Shown here: positions 47,735 through 54,330 of the stretch, in pieces
Position numbering within the stretch: position 1 is the stretch's first letter
How the letters are laid out: each line of letters begins with the position of its first letter
Assembly (NCBI GenBank): GCA_013001975.1
Contig: JABDKX010000226.1
Location: 1-54,330, forward strand
Source of the DNA: Saprospiraceae bacterium
Lineage (GTDB): Bacteria > Bacteroidota > Bacteroidia > Chitinophagales > Saprospiraceae
Length of the DNA: 54,330 bases
Direction of reading: 5' to 3'
Notes under the pieces: model-generated
The model's database searches: none
Seen by the model: only the letters and a program-made list of their open reading frames with translations
What the model was told of the DNA's origin: nothing
Program-made: the position numbers and the translations under genes

Positions 47735-49531
47735 ATGAAAGAAACTCTAAGCATTCTTTTTCTTCTACTTACAATTGTAAGTTATTCTCAAGAATCTAAT
47801 AAGAAATACGACCTCGTTATAGAAAGGGTTTCTGGATTCTCTTCTAACGACAGAATTGAAGATATTACTGTTAAAAAAGACATGGTCTTTTTTGCTGGTA
47901 AAGATGGAGTTGCCAGCTTCAACAATCAATCTTCAACCTTATCAAAAGTATTAAATAAAAGGAATGCAGTTGCCGTAAAAGTTTCTCGAAAAAATCAAGT
48001 TTATTCCGCTTTCAAGAATAATAAAATATATAGGGACGACGAACACATTTATACTATTATAGAGAACAATGTATTTATAAATGATATTGAGTTGTTTAAA
48101 GGCAAACTTTGGATAGCAACCAATAATGGTATTTATGCTATAAGTACTAGTAGTAAAAAATTGACAAACCATTTTAAAACGAGCAACTCCAAACTAAAAT
48201 CAAATGAAATTAATTTCGTACAATATTTTCCAAAATTGGAAAACCTTTGGATAGGTACTGCGAAAGGCGTGAATGAGGTCAAAAAAGATGGAAAATGGAC
48301 TAAAACGGATTTCAGCAAAGAAAATTTCAAAGCGGTTACAGTCAGTATTGATGGCCTTTGGTTATTAAGCGATAAAGAACTTCACTTGGTTTATGAAGAT
48401 TTTGGTAAAGCCAGATTTCAGCCACAAGGATTGAAGAAAGGCTTATTTCTAGGAAGCGTAAATGATCTTGCTTTGGACATGAAGGACAATTTATTTGTTG
48501 CTTCAGACATTCTTACTCGTTATAATCCTTACACGGATAAGCTTGATAAATATGGAGAGAACATAGGATTAATCGCCAGTAAATGTATTGCATTAGCAAG
48601 TGATCAAAGTGGAGCACTTTGGTTAGGAACTGAAAATGCTGGATTGTATCGTATTTATAAGGATTCTGTTGATATCAATGAAATGATGATAACAACTATA
48701 CTCGAAAACCCAATAAGTTGCCCAGGAGCCATGGATGGAAGTTTGCTTGTTGAAGTCTCAGGCGGTAGTCCCCCTTATAAATATGCATGGGAACGCGTCA
48801 GATTAAATGGGCAAAACAACCCTAAAAATTTAAAATCAGGTAATTATAAAGTTACTGTTGAGGATAACTTTGGAACAAGACAAACATCAGCCATTAGAAT
48901 TGATGATCCACAAAAACTGGGATTCAATTTGATAGAAACTAAAGGTATTTCTAAAATAGGTAAAAAAGATGGACAAGCACATGTTGAAGCAACAGGTGGA
49001 ACACCGCCTTACACATACAAATGGGATAATGGGGAATCAGGAGCCATAGCTTCAAAACTCAATTTTGGGTTTGCTAATGTTACAATTTCTGATGTGAATG
49101 GATGCTCCATTGAAGAAAAAGTAAAAATTTCCAAGCCTAAGATTATGCCTGACTTGGATATTGCTAAATTAAGTGTAGGTCAAACTTTAGCACTGAATAA
49201 ATTATTTTTTGCTGCAGACAGTAGCGCAATACAAGAAGAATCATATGCTGTCTTAGAAGAAGTTTTTGAGTTTTTAAATCTTAATAATGGTGTAGTTGTT
49301 GAAATAGGTGGCCACACCAATAACATTCCAACTCACGAATATTGCGACAGATTATCTACAAACAGAGCCAAGTCTATTGCTGATTATTTGTACGTAAGAG
49401 GTTTAGCTGAAGATAGAATCACTTATAAAGGTTACGGTAAAAGAAATCCTATTGCCACTAATAAATCGGCTGCTGGAAGAAGAAAAAATCAGCGCGTTGA
49501 GATTAAAATCTTAAAACTTAGTGAAGAATAA
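47735..49531 (+). CDS. Propeller-SprB-OmpA fusion outer membrane protein
   Basis: The 598-residue protein has a signal peptide (ending VSYSQ). Residues about 25-310 look like a two-component-regulator-type beta-propeller (ELFKGKLWIATNNGIYAI, ENLWIGTAKGVNEV, GALWLGTENAGLYRI). Two SprB-type repeats follow (about 325-385 and 400-460), each with the GGxPPYxYxW core. The C-terminus (about 480-598) is an OmpA domain, with peptidoglycan-binding residues in GGHTNN...RLSTNRAKSIADYL and GKRNPIAT. It is probably attached to peptidoglycan at the outer membrane and exposes the propeller for binding. The combination is unusual but each part is clear. Confidence 0.8.
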   Translation: MKETLSILFLLLTIVSYSQESNKKYDLVIERVSGFSSNDRIEDITVKKDMVFFAGKDGVASFNNQSSTLSKVLNKRNAVAVKVSRKNQVYSAFKNNKIYRDDEHIYTIIENNVFINDIELFKGKLWIATNNGIYAISTSSKKLTNHFKTSNSKLKSNEINFVQYFPKLENLWIGTAKGVNEVKKDGKWTKTDFSKENFKAVTVSIDGLWLLSDKELHLVYEDFGKARFQPQGLKKGLFLGSVNDLALDMKDNLFVASDILTRYNPYTDKLDKYGENIGLIASKCIALASDQSGALWLGTENAGLYRIYKDSVDINEMMITTILENPISCPGAMDGSLLVEVSGGSPPYKYAWERVRLNGQNNPKNLKSGNYKVTVEDNFGTRQTSAIRIDDPQKLGFNLIETKGISKIGKKDGQAHVEATGGTPPYTYKWDNGESGAIASKLNFGFANVTISDVNGCSIEEKVKISKPKIMPDLDIAKLSVGQTLALNKLFFAADSSAIQEESYAVLEEVFEFLNLNNGVVVEIGGHTNNIPTHEYCDRLSTNRAKSIADYLYVRGLAEDRITYKGYGKRNPIATNKSAAGRRKNQRVEIKILKLSEE

Positions 49532-49552
49532 CCCTTCACAGCAAAGATTTAA

Positions 49553-49810
49553 TCAATTAAATAAGGACTTCTTTATTAATTCCGCAAGCTGAAGTAGATT
49601 TTCTGCTGGTGTTTTAAATCAAAATGCCGGATATTAAAAAGAATAATAAGAATTAACTATATCAGGGAGCATCGTTTCGGTGTCTCCCTTTTTTTTTATA
49701 ATATCATTTAACTTTATCTTATCAATATGTTCACGCCAAAATTCACACCAAGGACATGTTGCTGCTTCTAACTGAATGCCATGTTAAAATTTCCAACTTA
49801 TTAATTTCAT
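49553..49810 (-). pseudogene. Decayed gene with three in-frame stops and a CPWC motif
   Basis: One minus-strand frame starts with an ATG (49810) and runs 86 codons to a TGA (49555-49553), interrupted by TAA (49786-49784), TAA (49636-49634) and TGA (49621-49619). Between the stops the translation looks like protein: EAATCPWCEFWREHIDKIK, then TETMLPDIVNSYYSF, then KTPAENLLQLAELIKKSLFN. No frameshift is needed, only stops, as in a recently dying gene. The CPWC segment could come from a thioredoxin-like or metal-binding protein, but I do not recognise the family. It follows the 201-residue protein gene by 15 bp on the same strand. A chance open frame remains possible. Confidence 0.4.
49664..49697 (+). 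terminator. Intrinsic terminator downstream of OmpA-fusion gene
   Basis: AGGGAG-CATCG (49664-49674) pairs with CGGTG-T-CTCCCT (49678-49689) with one bulged T and a 3-nt loop; nine T follow (49689-49697). It lies 133 bp after the + strand stop codon. The same bases form part of the minus-strand decayed frame, so the hairpin may be older coding sequence that happens to fold. Confidence 0.65.
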
Positions 49811-49825
49811 TAAAAACGCCCCTTC

Positions 49826-50431
49826 CTAATTAGGACAAGTTATCGCTGTCGACACAAAGTTTCCTGTATCATCAACTGTCATTCTCCAGCAATTCCCGTT
49901 TGGTGATTTCATTATAACCCCATTGTTAATATCATTAATGTAAATATCTCCATCTTTAATTTCCAGTTTTGAAAATGGGTCATCAGTTCCGATGCCGACG
50001 TTACCATTCTCAGCGATGCGCATCCTTTCCAACCGTGTGGTTTCATTTTCATTAATTGTTCCAAAAATGATATAAGAGGAATAACTGCTATTATTTATTG
50101 TTGAACCAGCAAACATTTCAACAGCTGCTGAAACTCTGTAATCATTATCTATGAATTGACTTCCGTACAATCCTGTAATCCGATCTCCAGGCAATATATC
50201 CAATGCTCCACCAAATTGTCCTCTTGATCTGAACCCAACAAATACAGGAATTTCAAAAACTGAATTCGAATAAGTATAACTAGCCACTCTGGAATAGTTG
50301 TTATTATGTAAGGTAACCATATCGTTATTGAATCCTGTTCCAATTACTTCGAGTCCTTGAACAATTTGTGCATTTAGATTTTGGCACAATAAGAAACTAA
50401 TGAAGAATAGAAAAAATGTGATTCGCCTCAT
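49826..50431 (-). CDS. Secreted protein with fibre-like C-terminal motif
   Basis: The 201-residue product has a signal peptide (residues 1-22, ending LNAQ). The N-terminal part is beta-rich with repeated Gly-Arg-Asn turns. The C-terminus has the motif ENGNVGIGTDDPFSKLEIKD followed by GVIMKSPNGNCWRMTVDDTG, a pattern widespread in secreted Bacteroidota proteins related to phage tail-fibre or structural repeat proteins. The function is unknown. It is transcribed divergently from cysE. Confidence 0.7.
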   Translation of the reverse strand: MRRITFFLFFISFLLCQNLNAQIVQGLEVIGTGFNNDMVTLHNNNYSRVASYTYSNSVFEIPVFVGFRSRGQFGGALDILPGDRITGLYGSQFIDNDYRVSAAVEMFAGSTINNSSYSSYIIFGTINENETTRLERMRIAENGNVGIGTDDPFSKLEIKDGDIYINDINNGVIMKSPNGNCWRMTVDDTGNFVSTAITCPN

Positions 50432-50469
50432 CTTGTTGTTTTTAATGATAAAATAATATATTATGCGTT

Positions 50470-50483
50470 GAAAGTTAACTTTC
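50470..50483. promoter_or_regulatory. 14-bp perfect palindrome upstream of cysE
   Basis: GAAAGTTAACTTTC is self-complementary over 14 bp. It lies in the 156-bp divergent region between the secreted protein gene and cysE. It could be a dimeric regulator site; no regulator is identified. Confidence 0.35.
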
Positions 50484-50518
50484 TTAAGATTAAAGAAAAA
50501 ACATATTGAGTAAAATAA

Positions 50519-50540
50519 TCAAGTTTGTCCTTGAACTTGA
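50519..50540. promoter_or_regulatory. Inverted repeat TCAAGTT-N8-AACTTGA upstream of cysE
   Basis: Two 7-bp arms (50519-50525 and 50534-50540) are exact complements separated by 8 bp. The centre lies about 58 bp before the cysE start. A regulatory site for the cysteine genes or for the divergent gene is possible; this is inference. Confidence 0.35.
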
Positions 50541-50587
50541 CATAAATTCAATTGTTAAAGTTGGCTGCTTCGAATGTAATATGAGTA

Positions 50588-51364
50588 GTGCAATTCGTTT
50601 CTTTACATGAACAAGCTAAATTAGTTTCGATGAACTTAAAAGTAAAAACACATCTCTTTATAGAAAAAATATTGGACACCATATTTCCAGTTAGGTTAGG
50701 CTTGAGGTCAAAGCCAATACAAGACTTAGATGAGTTACAAGCTAATTTATTAAGTATCTTAGATAATAATATTGAACAATCACATATCAAGAATAAGGAA
50801 GTTGCGCAACGATTTATAGATAACATAGATACCCTCTACTCTGATTTACAAAAAGATCTTCAAGCCATCTACAATGGAGATCCCTCTGCTAAAAGTATAA
50901 ATGAAATCATTTTAACTTATCCAGGATTCCAGGCCATTGCTTGTTATCGAATGGCTCACTATTTATTAAACAATGGTGTTTGCTTAATACCACGACTCAT
51001 AACAGAATACGCACATAGCCAAACTGGAATTGATATTCATCCTGGTGCTGAAATTGGTCATCATTTCTGTATTGATCATGGTACTGGTATTGTGATAGGT
51101 GAAACAACCATCATTGGCAATCATGTTAAAATATATCAAGGCGTCACTTTAGGAGCATTAAGCATTCAAGATAGAAACAAATCAAAAGGTAAAAGGCATC
51201 CTTCAATCGGTCATAAAGTCGTCATTTATGCTCATGCCATTATTCTTGGTGGTGAAACTACAATTGGAGATAATTCAATTGTTGGTGGAAATGTATGGCT
51301 CACCGAAAGTATACCAGCCAATTCGAAAATATATTTTGATAATAAATTTACGCGCCAGTATTAA
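50588..51364 (+). CDS. cysE: Serine O-acetyltransferase
   Basis: CysE acetylates serine to O-acetylserine, the substrate of cysteine synthase. The 258-residue protein has an N-terminal helical domain and a C-terminal left-handed beta-helix with hexapeptide repeats, with conserved GIDIHPGAEIGHHFCIDHGT, GIVIGETTIIG, and KGKRHPSIG. The GTG at 50588 is the first possible start (an in-frame stop lies at 50582-50584); the ATG at 50630 is an alternative that shortens the helical domain by 14 residues. cysM follows after 14 bp. Confidence 0.92.
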   Translation: MQFVSLHEQAKLVSMNLKVKTHLFIEKILDTIFPVRLGLRSKPIQDLDELQANLLSILDNNIEQSHIKNKEVAQRFIDNIDTLYSDLQKDLQAIYNGDPSAKSINEIILTYPGFQAIACYRMAHYLLNNGVCLIPRLITEYAHSQTGIDIHPGAEIGHHFCIDHGTGIVIGETTIIGNHVKIYQGVTLGALSIQDRNKSKGKRHPSIGHKVVIYAHAIILGGETTIGDNSIVGGNVWLTESIPANSKIYFDNKFTRQY

Positions 51365-51378
51365 CCTGAACCTTATAT

Positions 51379-52266
51379 ATGAAAAGTATGAAACTTGAAA
51401 ACTTAATTGGAAATACGCCTTTGGTTTTATTGGAAAAAATCAACCCCAATCCAAAAGTTAAACTTTATGCCAAATTAGAGGGACAAAACCCAGGTGGAAG
51501 TGTAAAAGATCGCGCTGCTTTATTTATGATACAAACAGCCATAAAAAATGGATTGCTTAATCAGGGGGATACCATTATCGAAGCTACAAGCGGCAACACA
51601 GGTATTGCTTTAGCTATGATAGCAGCCAGATTTGGTATCAAATGTATTTTGGTAATGCCTTCAAATGCTACACCAGAACGTATTAAAACGATGAAAGCCT
51701 ATGGCGCAAAAGTTGTCCTAACGCCAGAAGAGAAGACAATTGAATATTCAAGAGAGTGGGCAAAACAAGAAGCTTTAGAAAAAGGTTATGTCATTCTTGA
51801 TCAATTTAATAACGAAAGCAATCGTCAAGCACACATTGAAACAACGGGCCCTGAGGTTTGGCGTGATACTCAAGGCGAAGTAACCCATTTCGTTTCAGCC
51901 ATGGGAACAACTGGAACCATTACTGGAACCTCAACATATTTAAAAGAAAAAAATCCTAACATAAAGATAGTAGGTGCTCAACCTACTGAAGGCAGTCGTA
52001 TACCAGGAATCCGAAAATGGTCACCTGCATTCTTGCCTAGCATCTACCAACCTAAGCGAGTTGATGAAATTATTTATGTAAGTACTGATGACGCAAAGGA
52101 AAAAACCAGACTACTTGCTGAACAAGAAAGTATTATGGGAGGCATGTCATCAGGAGGTGCATTACATTGTGCTTTAGAAGTATGTTCTAAACTAGAAAAA
52201 GGTGTTGTCGTTTTTATTGTTTGTGATAGAGGAGATCGGTATTTAAGTTCTGAATTATATGAATAG
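51379..52266 (+). CDS. cysM: Cysteine synthase B (O-acetylserine sulfhydrylase)
   Basis: This PLP enzyme replaces the acetyl group of O-acetylserine with sulfide to make cysteine. The 295-residue product has the PLP lysine (Lys43 in GGSVKDRAA), EATSGNTGIALAM for phosphate binding and substrate recognition, and MGTTGTITGTSTYL. The EGSRIPGIRKW segment fits CysM rather than CysK. It forms an operon with cysE, which supplies its substrate. Confidence 0.93.
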   Translation: MKSMKLENLIGNTPLVLLEKINPNPKVKLYAKLEGQNPGGSVKDRAALFMIQTAIKNGLLNQGDTIIEATSGNTGIALAMIAARFGIKCILVMPSNATPERIKTMKAYGAKVVLTPEEKTIEYSREWAKQEALEKGYVILDQFNNESNRQAHIETTGPEVWRDTQGEVTHFVSAMGTTGTITGTSTYLKEKNPNIKIVGAQPTEGSRIPGIRKWSPAFLPSIYQPKRVDEIIYVSTDDAKEKTRLLAEQESIMGGMSSGGALHCALEVCSKLEKGVVVFIVCDRGDRYLSSELYE

Positions 52267-52287
52267 GATAAGGTTCTATTTTATCCT
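52265..52287. terminator. Weak bidirectional hairpin between convergent genes
   Basis: AGGATAA (52265-52271) and TTATCCT (52281-52287) form a 7-bp stem with a 9-nt loop that contains or touches the stop codons of cysM and the convergent lipoprotein gene. No long T-run follows, so termination by it is uncertain. Confidence 0.35.
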
Positions 52288-52788
52288 TCTCATTGTTGCT
52301 CTTGATTTCTTGAAATTGATAACATCTTCTATGATCAATTCATTTTCATCAACGGATAAAACCGGGATTCGAATAGTGTCTCCTAATAAGTAAAAGTGTA
52401 ATTCAGAATTGTCATATTCAAACAAACCCCAATCGTCTTCTTTACAAGGATTGTTAATAATTACATAGTACAAAACATAGTGTCCATCATCTCTCAATTC
52501 AAAAGCATCAGAATAATATTCGCCAAACATAAAACCAGTATGACTCTCTCCTTCTTCGTAATAGGTACTATCGCCCGTTTCATACTCTAATATAACTTTA
52601 GGTTCCCACCGTCCATAGATATGATCAAGGCCTTCCTCGAATACATAGGAGCAATCTTCTTCTATTGTTTCGTCTTCTTCCATAGGTATCTGTTCTTCTA
52701 TCGGCTCATGAGTGCAAGAGAATAAAAGAAAGTTCGTGCATAATAGCAAACAATAAAAGACAGATTTATTTTTAGTTAGAACAACCAT
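52276..52788 (-). CDS. Small acidic lipoprotein, lipocalin-like
   Basis: The 170-residue product has a lipoprotein signal peptide (lipobox LFSC) followed by a Glu-rich linker. The rest has the GRWEPKVILEY start, alternating beta strands and a late L(I/E)xDxxxF pattern that resembles lipocalin-like domains of Bacteroidota lipoproteins. Function unknown. It converges with cysM, 9 bp between coding ends. Confidence 0.6.
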   Translation of the reverse strand: MVVLTKNKSVFYCLLLCTNFLLFSCTHEPIEEQIPMEEDETIEEDCSYVFEEGLDHIYGRWEPKVILEYETGDSTYYEEGESHTGFMFGEYYSDAFELRDDGHYVLYYVIINNPCKEDDWGLFEYDNSELHFYLLGDTIRIPVLSVDENELIIEDVINFKKSRATMRRIK

Positions 52789-52859
52789 AATTTCGTTTAA
52801 AGTAGACTTTGCTCATATAAATAAAGAATAACATTATTAAAAATAAGAAAAATATGCAG

Positions 52860-53630
52860 TCAATTCTTCAGGATAAACTTCATTTCCATTTTATCATTAA
52901 ATCTATTGCTAATTTGAATGATAAATTCATCAAGTCCTTGATCTATAAGATCATAAAGTAGTTCTCTTGATATCGATTTCTTAAATGTATATTCTGACAG
53001 TAAAATCCCCTTTCCATAAAATTTACCTACCAAATTAAATTTACCGTATATCCTAAAAGCGTTAGGTACTCTTTCTAAAAGATAAATACCGCTTGACAAC
53101 TCTCCAGGGTATATGTAATTTAAACTCGTTTTTGGTTGAAAATAATATTCATTGAATATATTAACCGAAAATAAGATGTGCGGATCATAAAAAATGGAGT
53201 TTCTTTTAGGAATAAAATATTCGTAGTATTTCTTGTTTTCTAAAAAGTTTTTTGAATATTTCGCTCTTTCAATATCATTAGTGAATTCAGTTTTCCGATA
53301 TTTACAATCTTCTGCATTCAAATAATAAGTTCGTCTTATTTTCGCTTCATTTAACTTATCATATTTAGTATCCCAGCCAGATAAATCTTCATGTATAATA
53401 CAAGAATCGATAAGCTTGTAATCTTGAGTGATTAAATATTCTTTTTCCTTTGTCTCAATACCATCTAACTCTTCTTGAATAAGCAATTCATCTATGAATG
53501 CAAATTGGCTTGATAAAGAGAGTTTACCAAATATGATGAAAATTAATATCAGCAAGTATAACTTGACGCTATATACCAAAAACTTAATCTTATAAAATAA
53601 TTTCAAATCTATAATTTCTAATTTTATCAA
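52860..53630 (-). CDS. Exported protein of unknown function
   Basis: I do not recognise this 256-residue protein. Residues 20-40 form a hydrophobic segment ending LSLSSQ, likely a signal peptide with an unusually long charged N-terminus; a start at a later TTG would give a shorter one. The mature part is rich in Tyr, Asn, Lys and Ile without a named domain. The first annotated codon is a TTG. It starts 13 bp after the stop of the small upstream ORF. High A+T and the lack of recognisable relatives suggest a lineage-specific gene. Confidence 0.5.
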   Translation of the reverse strand: MIKLEIIDLKLFYKIKFLVYSVKLYLLILIFIIFGKLSLSSQFAFIDELLIQEELDGIETKEKEYLITQDYKLIDSCIIHEDLSGWDTKYDKLNEAKIRRTYYLNAEDCKYRKTEFTNDIERAKYSKNFLENKKYYEYFIPKRNSIFYDPHILFSVNIFNEYYFQPKTSLNYIYPGELSSGIYLLERVPNAFRIYGKFNLVGKFYGKGILLSEYTFKKSISRELLYDLIDQGLDEFIIQISNRFNDKMEMKFILKN

Positions 53631-53642
53631 ATTCTTCCATAC

Positions 53643-53870
53643 CTAATTTGAATAAATGCTTAAATCCAAGTTTAGATATTTCGCATAGGATGCATCTATC
53701 ACAATACTTTTTGCTCCAAAAGAAATTTTAATTCTGTTTATATCCATTAACGTTAATAATGGCATACCAGAAACAAGATTGCTTATCGGACCCAAAGCTT
53801 GAGACATAAAAGGTATTTCGTTTGATGTATATGCTGTCACGTACACCTTAGTATTGTCACCTGGTCTCAT
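53643..53870 (-). CDS. Small ORF or 3' remnant of unknown function
   Basis: A 75-codon frame starts with ATG at 53870. Coding-like sequence (LYLVEKGQTN...YGYKCYEVKI) continues upstream in the same frame for 26 more codons to a TGA at 53951-53949, with no ATG, GTG or TTG start in between. The ORF may therefore be the tail of a longer gene that has lost its 5' part. The C-terminus (RIKISFGAKSIVIDASYAKY) has a retropepsin-like feel but lacks a clear D(T/S)G motif. It probably shares a transcript with the gene 13 bp downstream. Whether it is functional is unclear. Confidence 0.35.
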   Translation of the reverse strand: MRPGDNTKVYVTAYTSNEIPFMSQALGPISNLVSGMPLLTLMDINRIKISFGAKSIVIDASYAKYLNLDLSIYSN

Positions 53871-54106
53871 TATTTTGACTTCATAACATTTATATCCATA
53901 AATAATTTTACGGAAAAATATGTTCGTTTGACCCTTTTCTACTAAATATAATCAAATTCTAGATTTGAGTATAATATGGTATTGCTTAAACTGATTAGCA
54001 AATTTTAAAAATGATTATATTAGTTACAGTTTTCTATTTAACTCTATAACCCCAAATCAAAGAACATTTACCATTTTCCATCAATTAAAATTTAAACCAA
54101 ATAAAA
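53871..54106. other. A/T-rich region before phosphoesterase gene
   Basis: This 236-bp region separates the small minus-strand ORF and the + strand phosphoesterase. Part of it (53871-53948) reads as a possible 5' extension of the minus-strand ORF. No promoter box fitting TAnnTTTG or hairpin was found. Confidence 0.4.
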
Positions 54107-54330
54107 ATGGGAAAAGTATTTGAACGAATAGTAACAGTATTTCTTGAAAACACTATGCGTAGTTCTGCATTGGCGAATCCTTATTTAAACGCACTTCGAA
54201 ACAAAGGCGTATTTATGACCAATGCTCAAGGAGTGACACATCCCTCACAACCTAATTATATTGCTACCATTGCAGGCGATACAATGGGTATCGCGGATGG
54301 TGAAGCCCATTATATGGATTGGTATTGGGT
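54107..54330 (+). CDS. Phosphoesterase family protein, 5' part only
   Basis: An ATG at 54107 opens a frame that runs off the window end. The 74 visible residues match the start of the phosphoesterase family (Pfam PF04185: acid phosphatase / phospholipase C type). They have the metal-binding ENTMRSS segment where ENHS/ENxS is usual, ANPYLNAL, and GVTHPSQPNYIATIAGDTMG, a strong family signature. Most relatives are exported, but no signal peptide precedes this start, so the product may be cytoplasmic. The C-terminal part cannot be judged. Confidence 0.8.
   Translation, partial: MGKVFERIVTVFLENTMRSSALANPYLNALRNKGVFMTNAQGVTHPSQPNYIATIAGDTMGIADGEAHYMDWYW

Noticed and set aside
49730-49774. Short + strand ORF with three consecutive Cys codons
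   Set aside because: Only 14 codons, no start signal; explained as the antisense of the CPWC-containing decayed frame.
1-54330. tRNA, rRNA, prophage, insertion sequence or defence system
   Set aside because: No structured G+C-rich RNA gene, transposase, integrase or nuclease-type defence gene could be recognised by reading the window.

Overview
The window looks like a chromosomal segment of a member of the Bacteroidota, most probably of the Saprospiria or a close relative. Reasons seen in the sequence: low G+C, Bacteroidota-style -7 promoter boxes (TAnnTTTG), almost no Shine-Dalgarno sequences, many TTG/GTG starts, a 2809-residue secreted repeat protein ending in a type B type-IX-secretion sorting domain, SprB repeats, a DUF4296 lipoprotein, and the gene order trpEGDCFBA. 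No rRNA, tRNA, CRISPR array, phage or insertion sequence was found; this is mostly core chromosome with a few lineage-specific genes.

Region 1 (1-6632) is a complete tryptophan operon. A 20-codon leader peptide with three consecutive Trp codons (27-89) lies before a perfect 11-bp terminator hairpin (108-142). An alternative helix (79-88 with 123-131) begins on the last codons of the leader peptide. Together these form a textbook ribosome-mediated attenuator. trpD and trpC are separated by an array of 7-bp repeats that ends next to the TTG start of trpC.

Region 2 (6650-19464) holds mixed accessory genes: a serine hydrolase, a stand-alone LuxR-type DNA-binding protein behind a perfect inverted repeat, a secreted protein with a duplicated domain, a flavin monooxygenase, two envelope proteins, a large Asp-box (BNR) propeller protein, a group III truncated haemoglobin, a DUF6624 protein, a DUF389 membrane protein and a patatin-like lipase.

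Region 3 (19468-25447) is housekeeping: release factor 2 with a programmed +1 frameshift, an FKBP-type isomerase lipoprotein, an NrnA-like DHH phosphoesterase, nucleoside diphosphate kinase and MutS2. The last two converge on a perfect 30-bp palindromic terminator.

Region 4 (25705-34134) is the giant adhesin-like protein, with two different eight-copy repeat families. The second family alternates between two subtypes.

Region 5 (34213-46924) holds aroC (chorismate, the precursor used by the trp enzymes), a TamB-like envelope protein, folP, an M23 peptidase, a PhoR/PhoB-like two-component system, a DUF4296 lipoprotein, a SixA-like phosphatase and an unrecognised helical protein.

Region 6 (46928-54330) holds a beta-phosphoglucomutase-like hydrolase, a propeller-SprB-OmpA fusion protein, a decayed minus-strand gene with three in-frame stops that looks intergenic at first sight, a secreted fibre-like protein, the cysteine pair cysE-cysM, small secreted orphans, and the 5' end of a phosphoesterase running off the window.
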